Shown one piece after another: positions 50,517 through 61,411 of a stretch of DNA of 64,000 nt (its first letter is position 1; every line of letters begins with the position of its first letter). Origin of the DNA: JBBQKG01 sp038326655 (GTDB taxonomy: Bacteria > Actinomycetota > Thermoleophilia > Solirubrobacterales > JBBDJG01); the NCBI GenBank assembly GCA_038326655.1, contig JBBQKG010000015.1, forward strand, positions 9,004 to 73,003, written 5' to 3'. The notes beneath the pieces are model-generated. The model worked only from the letters and a program-made list of their open reading frames with translations. It searched no databases and had not been told where the DNA came from. The position numbers were made by a program, and so were the translations under genes.

Positions 50517-50915
50517 CTAGGCGTCGGACGAGCTCGACGAGCTCGACGAGGAGTCGGAGGATGTGCTCGAGGTCGAGCTATCGGAAGACGACTTGCTCTC
50601 AGAAGACTTGCTCTCCGAGGACTTTCCCTCCGGCGACTTTCCCTCCGGCGACTTTCCCTCCGGCGACTTGCTCGCGGCGGCATCGCTCTTCGACTCCTCC
50701 TTCTTCCCCAGGTCGGAGGACCCGCCCGCGTTGCCGCGGTTGCGGCCGTAGTCGGTCGTGTAGAAGCCGGAGCCCTTGAAGTGCACGGCGACCGGGTGGA
50801 ACACGCGCTCGACCGGCGCTCCGCAGACCTCGCACTTGTCCACCGGGGGGTCGCTCATGCTTTGCATGACCTCGAATTCGTGGCCGTTCTTACAGCGATA
50901 TTCGTAGATTGGCAA
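50517..50915 (-). CDS. FmdB-type zinc ribbon protein with Ser-rich tail
   Basis: The product is 132 residues. Residues 1-45 form the FmdB zinc ribbon: MPIYEYRCKNGHEFE with Cys8, then KCEVCGAPVERVFHPV with Cys28 and Cys31. The tail from about residue 80 is low complexity: repeats of SPEGK and SESK, then a run of Ser/Thr/Asp. The family is common as a small regulator of uncertain role. The start is TTG 50915, where the MPIYEY core begins. The 15-base DNA repeat is listed separately. Confidence 0.88.
   Translation of the reverse strand: MPIYEYRCKNGHEFEVMQSMSDPPVDKCEVCGAPVERVFHPVAVHFKGSGFYTTDYGRNRGNAGGSSDLGKKEESKSDAAASKSPEGKSPEGKSPEGKSSESKSSESKSSSDSSTSSTSSDSSSSSSSSSDA
50620..50664 (-). repeat. 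15-base tandem repeat, three copies, in the FmdB tail
   Basis: Three identical units (GACTTTCCCTCCGGC on the plus strand) at 50620-50634, 50635-50649 and 50650-50664, with two degenerate copies at 50590-50619. Encodes SPEGK repeats in frame. Confidence 0.92.
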
Positions 50916-51334
50916 GCGCGCGAGTCTCCCGGTTGATCCGTGAGTCGATTATATGGAGCGCCCGCCGGCGCTCTCGCGGAGGCCCAGAGCCTGTTAGAGC
51001 GAGTGGCTCGCGGCGCGGCGGAGGTCCGCGGGCGGCGGAGCGTCGGCGATCAGCGAGACGCGCGCGGTGTGCCACAGCAGCCAGGCCGCGACGTGACGGC
51101 CGGCCCGCAGCGGCAGCACCGGGACGCCACGCAGCCCTGGCGGCGAGCGATCTGGCTCGGCGCGGGTCGGTGCGTTGCTTTGCGGCGTGTGTGCCACGAT
51201 CAGTCTCAGTCTTTCCCGGGCTGTCCGCTGCCGCGAATTCATGCGCGCGGCAGTTAGCCTAGGGTCACTTCCGGACATCCGCCTACCCATGAAACGGGAG
51301 CGGAATTACACCCTCACCATCGAACGTAACAAAA
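50916..51334. other. Intergenic stretch with no clear gene
   Basis: 419 bases before glyS. Contents: a hairpin GAGCGCC-CGCC-GGCGCTC near 50953-50970, a TAGGCT box on the minus strand near 51255, and an 82-codon minus-strand frame from ATG 51242 to 50994 that is Arg/Pro-rich and unlikely to be real. The last 80 bases before glyS are AT-richer and may hold its promoter. Confidence 0.45.
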
Positions 51335-52710
<1,376 letters not shown>

Positions 52711-52714
<4 letters not shown>

Positions 52715-53166
52715 CGATCGAGCCGGCCGGCGAAGACGACCTTCGGGACCTCCTGCCGCTGCTGCGCGGCTACTGCGACTTCTACCGCGTGCACCCTCCC
52801 GACGAGCGGCTGCTCGGGCTCTGCCGGGAGTTGATCGCCCACCCCGAGGAGGGCGTGCAGCTGATCGCGCGCGACGACGGCGGCGGCGAGCCAGCCGGCT
52901 TCGCGACGATCTACTGGACCTGGCACACGCTGATCGGCGCGCGGATCGGCGTGATGCACGACCTCTTCGTGAAGCCGGCCGCGCGCGGGCACGGCGTCGG
53001 GCGCGCGCTCGTGGAGGCATGCCGCGGGCGGGCCCATGAGCACGGTGCGGCCGGCCTCACCTGGGAGACCGAGCCCGGCAACACGATCGCCCAGCGCCTC
53101 TACGACTCGCTCGGCGCGGGGCGCACCGAGTGGGTCGCGTACTGGCTCGAGGCCGACGGGGCCTGA
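52711..53166 (+). CDS. GNAT family acetyltransferase
   Basis: A 151-residue N-acetyltransferase with all GNAT elements: the first strand and helix (IEPAGEDDLRDLLPLLRGY), strand 4 (GVMHDLFVKPAARGHGVGRA) with the acetyl-CoA loop ARGHGVG near residue 92, and the last helix NTIAQRLYDSLGA. It resembles the small spermidine/diamine or aminoglycoside-like GNATs, but substrate cannot be told. GTG 52711 overlaps the glyS stop, so it is translated with the synthetase. Confidence 0.88.
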
Positions 53167-53266
53167 CTCTCCTCTGGACCAATGTTCCAGCTACTCAGGC
53201 CTTCCCCGCGTGTTCCAAGGGATGCAGGCAAAACCATGGAGGGGAGAACCCGAGGAGGTAAACACG

Positions 53267-53749
53267 ATGAGAATGATTTGGACAATCGCGCTGGCGGTCG
53301 CCGCGCTCGCTGTTCCGGTGAGTGCTTCGGCGGTCATCAACCAAACCGACTACAAGAACGCGTCGCAGTTCTGCAAGGCGCTGCGTGCCGACATGGGCAC
53401 GCCCACGTTCAAGCAGACCTACGGCACGAACAAGAACCGCTCGAACGCGCTCGGCAAGTGCGTCTCCAAGAACGCGCGCACGGAGGACGAGATCCAGTCG
53501 GCCGCGGTGAAGGAGTGCAAGGCCGCGGGTGAGAAGCCGCTCGGCAAGTGCGTGTCCGCGAAGCGGAAGGCTGCCGAGACCCAGCAGCAGGACACGATCG
53601 TGAGCGCGGCCAAGAGCTGCCGCACCGAGCGCAGCCAGGACCCGGTCGCGTTCCGCGACAAGTACGGCACCAACCACAACAAGCGCAACGCGTTCGGCAA
53701 GTGCGTCTCGAAGCTCGTGAACGAGAGCGAGCAGCAGAGCCACGCCTGA
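53267..53749 (+). CDS. Secreted Cys-motif repeat protein, paralogue of the gene at 55301
   Basis: The family is not recognised. The product is 160 residues with a signal peptide (IWTIALAVAALAVPVSASA). Two full repeat units are visible: FCKALRADMG followed by YGTNKNRSNALGKCVSK, and SCRTERSQDP followed by YGTNHNKRNAFGKCVSK. Between them is a shorter unit KECKAAGEKPLGKCVS. Each unit holds a Cys pair that could form a disulfide. ATG 53267 has GAGGAGG eight bases upstream. A strong terminator follows at 53788-53813, so the message is probably monocistronic and abundant. Confidence 0.82.
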   Translation: MRMIWTIALAVAALAVPVSASAVINQTDYKNASQFCKALRADMGTPTFKQTYGTNKNRSNALGKCVSKNARTEDEIQSAAVKECKAAGEKPLGKCVSAKRKAAETQQQDTIVSAAKSCRTERSQDPVAFRDKYGTNHNKRNAFGKCVSKLVNESEQQSHA

Positions 53750-53787
53750 CCCGAGGCGATTGACACCTGGGGGTCACTACCCGGTGA

Positions 53788-53813
53788 GAGAGCCCCCGCG
53801 AGGGGGCTTTTCT
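53788..53813 (+). terminator. Rho-independent terminator
   Basis: AGCCCCC-GCGA-GGGGGCT followed by TTTCTC, 38 bases after the stop of the secreted protein gene. It is the only classical stem with a T tract that I found in the window. Confidence 0.85.
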
Positions 53814-53827
53814 CATGCTGCCGCGAC

Positions 53828-55159
53828 CTAACTCCAGCCGAGCCACAGCGGCACCCGCATGCCGATCACGAATGCGGAGAGCGCGAGCGTCGCGAATCGC
53901 AGGCGGCGGTCGCCGGTGATCGCCGCGATCGGCAGTAGCCAGATCACGTACCAGGGCAGCAGCCAGGCGCTCGTGACCAGCAGCGCAAACGTGCCCCAGC
54001 CGGCCGCCACGAGCCACCTGCCGGTGCGGTAGGCGTGCCAGAGCGTGAGCGCGATCGCGGCCGCGAGCAGCGCCTGCGTCGCGAGCCGCAACGCCGGGTT
54101 GCCGCGCGAGATGCCGACCAGCGAGCCGAGCGCCTTGGGCACGCTGTGGAGCGAGCCGTGGTGCTGCTCCGAGCGCAGCGTGTCCAGGAAGGGGCCGACC
54201 TCGGCATGGAAGGCGACCGCCATCAGCGCCGCGGCGGCGGCCGTCCCGGCGAGCACGCCGGCGAGGAAGCGCCGCGAGCGGGGACGCGCCCCGATCAGCA
54301 GGTACGGGAGCAGGATCGCCGCGGAGGCCTTGACGGCGGCCGCGCCGACCACGGCCAGCCCGCTCGCGCGCTCGCGACCCTCGACGAGCAGCACGATCGC
54401 GCCGATCCCGAGCGCGATCATCAGCACGTCGTTGTGGGCGCCGCCCACCGCGTACACGAGCAGCAGCGGGTTGAGCCCGAAGAACATCGCCGCCTCCAGC
54501 GGGCGCCGCCCGAGCCGCTCGGCGGCCTTCCAGGCCAGCGCGACGCAGCCGAGGCTGGAGGCCGCCGCGAGGGCCTTCAGCGCCCAGAGCGCGCCACCGA
54601 CCCCGAGCGGCGCGGTCGCGTAGGTGCCGAGCGTGAAGGCGGGCCCGTACACGCTCGTCGCGTCGCGCCAGCCGATGAAAGGGAAGGCGGCGTCGCCTGG
54701 GATCGCGGAGGGCGTGGCGGTGTAAGGGTTCAGCTCGTGCAGCATGCCCAGACGGCCGTATTCGATGTAGTTGAAGACGTCGGTCGAGAGCAGCGGCGGC
54801 CCGAGCAGGAACACCACGTGGACCGCGACGATCGCCGCGAGCGCGTGGCGCGGGGGGACCGCGTCGCTGAAGGCCAGCGCGAGCCCGTAGAAGGCCCACA
54901 TCGCACCGAACGCGAGCACCACGCCGCTCGGGTCGAGGCCGGCGTGCAGCGAGGAGAGCGGCTCGTGGAGCCAGCCGGGATAGCCGCCCTTGCGGGCCGG
55001 CACGAACGAGGACGACTCGCCCGCCGCGCCGGCCGCGACGAGGAAGCCGGCCGCGACCAGGCCGCCGAGCGCGAACGTGCCGGCGGCACGGCGCGCGTCG
55101 ATCGCGAGCGGGACGCGGAGGCGAAGCCGGCCGGCCGCGGCTGGCAGGGCTTGCATCAC
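53828..55159 (-). CDS. GT-C type membrane glycosyltransferase (MptB-like)
   Basis: An integral membrane protein of 443 residues with about 12 segments. Its first outer loop near residue 110-150 carries GPPLLSTDVFNYIEYGRLG and HELNPYTATPSAI, followed by YGPAFTLGTYA. The Asp in this loop and the NPY motif are typical of polyprenol-phosphate-dependent mannosyltransferases of the MptB/GT87 kind that extend cell-wall glycans. GTG 55159 (or ATG 55156) lies 8 bases after a TAGTCT box. It is flanked by two paralogous secreted Cys-motif genes on the opposite strand. Confidence 0.82.
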   Translation of the reverse strand: MMQALPAAAGRLRLRVPLAIDARRAAGTFALGGLVAAGFLVAAGAAGESSSFVPARKGGYPGWLHEPLSSLHAGLDPSGVVLAFGAMWAFYGLALAFSDAVPPRHALAAIVAVHVVFLLGPPLLSTDVFNYIEYGRLGMLHELNPYTATPSAIPGDAAFPFIGWRDATSVYGPAFTLGTYATAPLGVGGALWALKALAAASSLGCVALAWKAAERLGRRPLEAAMFFGLNPLLLVYAVGGAHNDVLMIALGIGAIVLLVEGRERASGLAVVGAAAVKASAAILLPYLLIGARPRSRRFLAGVLAGTAAAAALMAVAFHAEVGPFLDTLRSEQHHGSLHSVPKALGSLVGISRGNPALRLATQALLAAAIALTLWHAYRTGRWLVAAGWGTFALLVTSAWLLPWYVIWLLPIAAITGDRRLRFATLALSAFVIGMRVPLWLGWS

Positions 55160-55167
55160 GGCGGATC

Positions 55168-55173
55168 AGACTA
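55168..55173 (-). promoter_or_regulatory. -10 box TAGTCT, leaderless start
   Basis: Minus strand, 8 bases before GTG 55159. Confidence 0.5.
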
Positions 55174-55300
55174 GCTGGACGAACGTCGGAGGCGTCGCAC
55201 GGCCTTTCACCCAACTTTTCGCCCTGTCGATGTGTTCTTAGGCCAAAGGAAGCAGGAATCCCCCAAGGCCCGACCCCACCCCTCAGGAGGCTTTTCACGT

Positions 55301-55870
55301 ATGAAGAAGATATGGATCGCGCTCGCCGCGCTCGCGCTGCTGGCGCTCCCGGCGGCCGCCGCCGCCAAGCACGGGCACGGCGACGTCAAGAACGCCGCCC
55401 GGTACTGCAAGTCGCTGCGCACGGACCTGGGCGCTGTCGCGTTCCGCGACGCCTACGGCGGCAAGCAGAACGCGTTCGGCAAGTGCGTGAAGCAGCGCGT
55501 GCACGACCTTCGCGACGCTCGCAGAGCGGCGCGGAAGTCCTGTCAGGACGAGCTCAACACCGGCCAGTCCAGCCTGCGCCGGCACGGCAAGCCCGAGAAC
55601 CGCGCGGCCCTGCGGCAGTGCGTCCAGGACAAGCTGCAGGCGGAGACCGGCGATGACGCCGCCGGCGTGACGAACGCGGCGAAGCTGTGCGCGACCGAGC
55701 GCGAGGCCGATCAGGCTGCGTTCGAGCTCAAGTACGGCACGAACGAGAATCACCGCAACGCGTTCGGCAAGTGCGTCTCGCAGCACTCCGACGACGGCAA
55801 CACCGGCGACGGAAACACGGGCGACGCCCCCCAGACCGAGCCGGGCGGGGACGCGCCGCCCCAGGCCTAG
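55301..55870 (+). CDS. Secreted Cys-motif repeat protein, paralogue of the gene at 53267
   Basis: The product is 189 residues with a signal peptide (IWIALAALALLALPAAAAA). It shares the unit seen at 53267: YCKSLRTDLGAVAFRDAYGG followed by QNAFGKCVKQ, a drifted middle unit with SCQDEL and LRQCVQDK, and LCATEREADQ followed by YGTNENHRNAFGKCVSQ. The C-terminal 30 residues are Gly/Asp/Pro-rich with a GDGNTGD repeat. ATG 55301 has AGGAGG ten bases upstream. Its end overlaps the convergent methyltransferase stop. Function unknown; export and disulfides suggest an envelope role. Confidence 0.82.
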   Translation: MKKIWIALAALALLALPAAAAAKHGHGDVKNAARYCKSLRTDLGAVAFRDAYGGKQNAFGKCVKQRVHDLRDARRAARKSCQDELNTGQSSLRRHGKPENRAALRQCVQDKLQAETGDDAAGVTNAAKLCATEREADQAAFELKYGTNENHRNAFGKCVSQHSDDGNTGDGNTGDAPQTEPGGDAPPQA

Positions 55871-56508
55871 CGACGCGCGGCGAAGCCGACGCCGTCGCCG
55901 ATCGGCAGGATCGCGCCGAGCCAGTGCTCGGAATCGATCAGCTCCTGGTTGAACGCCCTGGCGGCCGCGAGACTCTCCGGCCGCCAGTTCGCCTGCGAGT
56001 CGTCTTCGAGCGCGACGTCGCCTGACATCAGGAGGTTGTCGACCACGAGCGTGGCGCGCGCGGCCGCCTTCGGCTCGGCCAGGCGCAGGTAGCCGGCGTA
56101 CTCGTCCTTCGAGGCGTCGAGGAAGATCAGGTCGAATGGCCCCGGCAGGTCCTCGATCGCCTGCATCGCGTCGGCCTCCACGATCTCGACCTTGTCCGCC
56201 ACGCCCGCGCGGCGGAGGAAGTCATTCGCCTGCCTGGCCCGCTCGGAGTCGCGCTCGATCGTCACGATCCTGCCGGTGGGCAAGGCCTCCGCCATGTGGA
56301 GCGTCGAGTAGCCGATCGCGGTGCCGACCTCGAGCACCTGCGGCGGGTCGAGCGCGTGCACCAGCGTCGCGAGGAAGCGGCCGGTCTCCCAGTGGACGAT
56401 CGGGATCCCGTCCTGGGCGGCGACCTCCTCCATCTCGGCCATCACCGCCGAGCGCTCCGGGCGCAGCCGCTGGAGGTAGTGGTCGACGTGCTCGGCGAGG
56501 ATCGGCAT
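55867..56508 (-). CDS. SAM-dependent O-methyltransferase (family 3)
   Basis: A 213-residue member of the catechol O-methyltransferase-like family 3. Motif I is VLEVGTAIGYSTLHMAEAL near residue 58, followed by VTIERDSERA. The metal-binding Asp is in DLIFLDASKDEYAGYL with a second Asp-Asn pair in LVVDNLLMSG. Substrates are usually catechols or caffeoyl-like compounds. ATG 56508 lies 10 bases downstream of the stop of a SnoaL-like gene, so it is the last gene of a four-gene minus-strand unit. Confidence 0.9.
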   Translation of the reverse strand: MPILAEHVDHYLQRLRPERSAVMAEMEEVAAQDGIPIVHWETGRFLATLVHALDPPQVLEVGTAIGYSTLHMAEALPTGRIVTIERDSERARQANDFLRRAGVADKVEIVEADAMQAIEDLPGPFDLIFLDASKDEYAGYLRLAEPKAAARATLVVDNLLMSGDVALEDDSQANWRPESLAAARAFNQELIDSEHWLGAILPIGDGVGFAARR

Positions 56509-56517
56509 CGCGGCAGC

Positions 56518-56898
56518 CTACCCGGCGCTGCGCGGCCGCCCGGGCCAGAATGGCCACTCCTCGAAGTGAAAGCAGCGGCCCTGCTCGTCGAGGCGGACGA
56601 CCCAGAGGTCGCGGTAGAGCATGCTCGTGGGGGCGCCGTAGGCGACCTCCGCGCGCACCACGCCGGTGTCGCCCTCGACGGTGACCACCTCGGCCTGCAT
56701 CGTGAAGACCTCCTCGGGCCCCTCGCGCTCCGCTTCCCACATGTCGGCGATCGCGCCGAGGCCGCGGACCTCGTCCTCGAAGGGGGACATCCGGTAGGTG
56801 GCATCGCTGCTGAAGAGATCCGCGAGCAACTCCGTGCCGGCCGTGCGCCAGGCCTGCTCGTAGCGGTCGACCCAGCCGGTGAGCTCGTCTCGCGTCAC
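56518..56898 (-). CDS. SnoaL-like (NTF2-fold) protein
   Basis: A 126-residue NTF2-fold protein. The N-terminal helix is LTGWVDRYEQAWRTAGTELL, then FSSDATYRMSPFEDEVRGLG, a pattern typical of SnoaL_2 proteins, and C-terminal strands (LYRDLWVVRLDEQGRCFHFE). The end WPFWPGRP is a common closing motif in this family. GTG 56898 overlaps the stop of the preceding MmcQ-like gene (GTGA), so expression is coupled. Substrate unknown. Confidence 0.86.
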   Translation of the reverse strand: MTRDELTGWVDRYEQAWRTAGTELLADLFSSDATYRMSPFEDEVRGLGAIADMWEAEREGPEEVFTMQAEVVTVEGDTGVVRAEVAYGAPTSMLYRDLWVVRLDEQGRCFHFEEWPFWPGRPRSAG

Positions 56899-57248
56899 GC
56901 CTGCATCGCCTCGCGGTCGCGGCGCGGCAGGGCCTCCACGACGAGGTCGTAGCTGTCCTCCACCATGTCGCGCACGAGCTGGTCGGGGAGCGAGCCGTCG
57001 ATCGTGATCGTGTTCCAGTGGCGCTTGTTGAGGTGATAGCCGGGCGCCACCGCCTCGTAGCTTCGGCGAAGCGCCTGGGCCAGCTCCGGCTCGCACTTGA
57101 CACTCACCTTCAGCGGGCGGTCGTCCAGGATCGAGAGCGCGAACATCTTTCCCGCCACCTTGAACACCGAGACGCGCTCGCCGAATGGGAACTCCTCCGT
57201 CGCGCCGGGCCGCGCGAGGCACCACTTCCGCAGCGCGGTCGCGGTCAC
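56895..57248 (-). CDS. MmcQ/YjbR family DNA-binding-like protein
   Basis: A 117-residue protein of the MmcQ/YjbR (CyaY-like) fold: LRKWCLARPGATEEFPFGER, VFKVAGKMFALS, PLKVSVKCEPELAQALR and the signature NKRHWNTITIDGSLPDQLVRD. The double-wing fold suggests DNA binding, but no function is proven for the family. GTG 57248 overlaps the enoyl-CoA hydratase stop, and its own stop overlaps the SnoaL-like start. Confidence 0.9.
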   Translation of the reverse strand: MTATALRKWCLARPGATEEFPFGERVSVFKVAGKMFALSILDDRPLKVSVKCEPELAQALRRSYEAVAPGYHLNKRHWNTITIDGSLPDQLVRDMVEDSYDLVVEALPRRDREAMQA

Positions 57249-58093
57249 CGCCCGCGCCGCTCCTGCCCGTAGTCGCCGAACGGCGCATCGCGCTCGCTCA
57301 CCGCGCCGCCCACGTCCTCCATCGCGCGGCGGGTGAACTCGGCTCCCTCCGGTGTGTGGCGCGCGGAGCCGTCGAGCAGCGTGCCGATCAGCTGCGTGGT
57401 GTGGAGGCCCATCTGCTCGAAGGCCTGGTTCACGAGCAGCTTCATCATGTGGAGCTGGTTCGCCGGCAGGCGGGCGACGCGGGTCGCGAGCGCCATGCCG
57501 GCCTCGTCGAGCTCGGCCTCGGGCACCGCCTCCGACGCAAGGCCCCACTGCACCGCCGTGCGCCCGTCGACGGGGTCGCCGGTGAGGAGCAGGCGCTTGG
57601 AGCGCTCGAGGCCGATCCGGTACATCCACATCGCGGTCGTGGGTGAGCCCCACACGCGGGCGGGCGGGTAGCCGATGCGGCAGTCCTCGGCGCACACGAT
57701 CAGGTCCGAGCACAGCGCGAAGTCGGTGCCGCCGCCGACGCAGAAGCCGTGCACCTGGGCGATCACCGGCTTCGGCGAGCGCCACAGCGACATGTAAGAG
57801 GACACGTAGCGCGACATCGTCTGGTAGTCGGCGATCGGGTCCCACGGGTCGCGCTCGCCCTTCATCATCTCCGCGCCCCAGTCGATGTCGTAGCCCGCGC
57901 AGAACGTGCGGCCCGCGCCCTTGAGGCGGATCGCGTGGACCTGCGGGTCCGCGAGCGCGCGTGCAAGCGCCTCGTCGAAGGCGCCGATCAGGTCGGGGAC
58001 GATCGTGTTGAGCCGCTCGGGCCGGTTGAGCGTGAGCGTCGCGACGCGGTCGGCGGCTTCGTAGAGGACGGGCGCGTCAGCCACGCGCCGCAT
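57245..58093 (-). CDS. Enoyl-CoA hydratase/isomerase family protein
   Basis: A 282-residue crotonase. The first strands ATLTLNRPERLNTIV lead to the oxyanion Ala/Gly region RTFCAGYDIDWG near residue 66. The second oxyanion loop is VHGFCVGGGTDFALCSDL near residue 115. An Asp-rich insertion (DPWDPIADYQ) is typical of the longer mycobacterial-type members. The usual hydratase Glu positions are not clear, so the reaction is open. The start may be ATG 58093 or GTG 58084, which has AGGA at a better distance. It heads the overlapping unit with the MmcQ-, SnoaL- and O-methyltransferase genes. Confidence 0.87.
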   Translation of the reverse strand: MRRVADAPVLYEAADRVATLTLNRPERLNTIVPDLIGAFDEALARALADPQVHAIRLKGAGRTFCAGYDIDWGAEMMKGERDPWDPIADYQTMSRYVSSYMSLWRSPKPVIAQVHGFCVGGGTDFALCSDLIVCAEDCRIGYPPARVWGSPTTAMWMYRIGLERSKRLLLTGDPVDGRTAVQWGLASEAVPEAELDEAGMALATRVARLPANQLHMMKLLVNQAFEQMGLHTTQLIGTLLDGSARHTPEGAEFTRRAMEDVGGAVSERDAPFGDYGQERRGR

Positions 58094-58102
58094 CCTTCCA
58101 CT

Positions 58103-59329
58103 TCAGGGACGCAGCCGGAGCTTCAGGCTCGCGTCGGCGGACTTGAAGCCGGCCGTGGCCGAGGCGGTGACGTCGGTGGTGAGCCGCGTGTGCTCTCGGA
58201 AGGCCTTGCGGATCGCGCGCAGGCCCCTGCGCGTGAACTTGATCCGCACGCTGTGGCGGCGCTGGGGCGTGAGCGAGCGCGTCAGCAGGCGGCTGCGGAC
58301 CTTCTTCTTGCGGCCGATCGTGACGGTCGCGCGCACGCGGGTCAGGCACGTGGCCGGGCAGCGCGCGAAGAACTTGAGCGTGCCGGTGCTGGAGAGCTTG
58401 CGCCGCGGCCCGCTGAGCTTGACGAGCGGCTCGTTCGGCGAGCCGTGGCAGGGCGCGGTGCCGGAGTCGGTGAACGTCTCGCCCGCGATCGGGACGAACT
58501 TCCAGGTGTAGGAGCGGGCGCCGAGCGTCAGCTCGAGCACCCCGTAGGTGGTCGAGTTGCGCACCTCGCTGTTCGGCTCCGGCCCGGTCATCTCGCCGAG
58601 CGAGCGGCCGCCGGTGCCGACCACGAACTCGCGGATGCCGAAGGCGGGGTCGGGGCGGTCGGTGGGCGTCTGGGGCGCGAAGCGCTCGTAATCGTGGTCG
58701 TGGCCGCCGAGCACGAGATCGGCGCCCGACGCGTAGAGGTCGTTCCAGAAGGCGCCGGTCGGGTTCTTGCCGCCGTCGTCGTTGCCGCCGCGGCCCGAGG
58801 AGAAGTGCGGCTGGTGCCAGTAGGCGAGCGTGCAGCTGGAGGGGTGGGCGGCGAGGTCGCCCTGGAGCCACTTCTCCTCCGGCGAGCCGCGCTGGCAGCC
58901 CCCGACCTTGGCGCAGTTGGAGTTGAGCGCGATCAGGTGCCAGGAGCCGATGTCGTAGCTGTAGTAGCCCGTGCGGGGGTCGCCTGCGGCGGCGCCGAAG
59001 TAGCCGAAGTAGCCGGACGCGTCGATCGTGCCGTACTCGTGGTTGCCGACGGCCGGGCGCGTGATCGACTTGATGCGCCCCCAGGTGGGGTCGTAGAACT
59101 GCTGGAAATCGGCCAGCGCTCCAGCCTCGTACTGCGTGTCGCCGAGCGCCAGGACGACGGCCAGCGGCCGGCCGAGCAGCAGGTTCGACGTGGCCTCCTG
59201 GTGGCACGGGCCCGGGCTCGTGGGAACGGAGCCGCACGCGATGTCGCCCGCGGCCGCGATCACGGGATCGGCCGCGCGCGCGGGCGCGGCGAGCACGAGC
59301 AGCAATGCGAGGGCAAGCAGGGCGCGCAT
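58103..59329 (-). CDS. Secreted metallophosphoesterase
   Basis: An exported calcineurin-like phosphoesterase of 408 residues. The signal peptide is LLALALLLVLAAPARA. Metal and catalytic motifs occur in order: AAGDIAC, VLALGDTQYE, VGNHEYG near residue 95, YWHQPHF and GGHDHDYERF near residue 214. This resembles purple acid phosphatase-type enzymes. The last 130 residues are a basic, beta-rich domain (KKKVRSRLLTRSLTPQRRHS) that may bind the wall or act as an anchor. ATG 59329 lies 9 bases after TAACCT. The recQ gene is divergent. Confidence 0.9.
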   Translation of the reverse strand: MRALLALALLLVLAAPARAADPVIAAAGDIACGSVPTSPGPCHQEATSNLLLGRPLAVVLALGDTQYEAGALADFQQFYDPTWGRIKSITRPAVGNHEYGTIDASGYFGYFGAAAGDPRTGYYSYDIGSWHLIALNSNCAKVGGCQRGSPEEKWLQGDLAAHPSSCTLAYWHQPHFSSGRGGNDDGGKNPTGAFWNDLYASGADLVLGGHDHDYERFAPQTPTDRPDPAFGIREFVVGTGGRSLGEMTGPEPNSEVRNSTTYGVLELTLGARSYTWKFVPIAGETFTDSGTAPCHGSPNEPLVKLSGPRRKLSSTGTLKFFARCPATCLTRVRATVTIGRKKKVRSRLLTRSLTPQRRHSVRIKFTRRGLRAIRKAFREHTRLTTDVTASATAGFKSADASLKLRLRP

Positions 59330-59338
59330 GAGTTCACG

Positions 59339-59344
59339 AGGTTA
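59339..59344 (-). promoter_or_regulatory. -10 box TAACCT, leaderless start of the phosphoesterase gene
   Basis: Minus strand, 9 bases before ATG 59329, in the 74-base divergent gap shared with recQ. Confidence 0.5.
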
Positions 59345-59391
59345 AGACCCAAGGCGGTGCCTTTGTTGCGCTTACCCGCCTGCCGTGTCCG

Positions 59392-59397
59392 TAGGCT
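59392..59397 (+). promoter_or_regulatory. -10 box TAGGCT, leaderless start of recQ
   Basis: TAGGCT ends 6 bases before ATG 59404. Confidence 0.55.
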
Positions 59398-59403
59398 GAC
59401 CCC

Positions 59404-61200
<1,797 letters not shown>

Positions 61201-61249
61201 CTGGAGGCGGCCGTCTGGCCGGATGGCCGACGTCTTCCTGCGAGTGCTG

Positions 61250-61255
61250 TAGCCT
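61250..61255 (+). promoter_or_regulatory. -10 box TAGCCT upstream of the riboswitch
   Basis: TAGCCT is placed so that transcription would begin near 61262, the 5' edge of the riboswitch fold. Confidence 0.45.
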
Positions 61256-61261
61256 GCCGCG

Positions 61262-61396
61262 CTCGTAACCGAGAAATGCCCAATCCCCGCGCGCACGCGG
61301 GGAGCGGGGGACCCGAGTTGTTGGGGCGAGCCCACGAGTTCGTGGGGGCGCAGGCTCCTTTAGCGCCAGCCCGTCAGCTAACCCCGTCGGCCCACG
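61262..61396 (+). promoter_or_regulatory. ydaO-type cyclic di-AMP riboswitch
   Basis: The conserved core of the ydaO/yuaA class is present in order: GCGGGGGACCC (61304-61314), TTGGGGCGAG (61321-61330), a variable hairpin (CCCACGAGTTCGTGGG, 61331-61346), and the 3' signature CCCGTCAGCTAACCCCGTCGG (61370-61390). This matches the actinobacterial form seen in front of cell-wall hydrolase genes. It directs the secreted gene at 61412; AAGGAG follows at 61397-61402. The class usually turns expression off when cyclic di-AMP binds. Confidence 0.88.
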
Positions 61397-61411
61397 AAGG
61401 AGTTTCGGTAG

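Noticed and set aside
50994..51242. 82-codon minus-strand frame before glyS
   Set aside because: It has a TAGGCT box 13 bases upstream, but the product is Arg/Pro-rich without any recognisable fold; kept only as a note.
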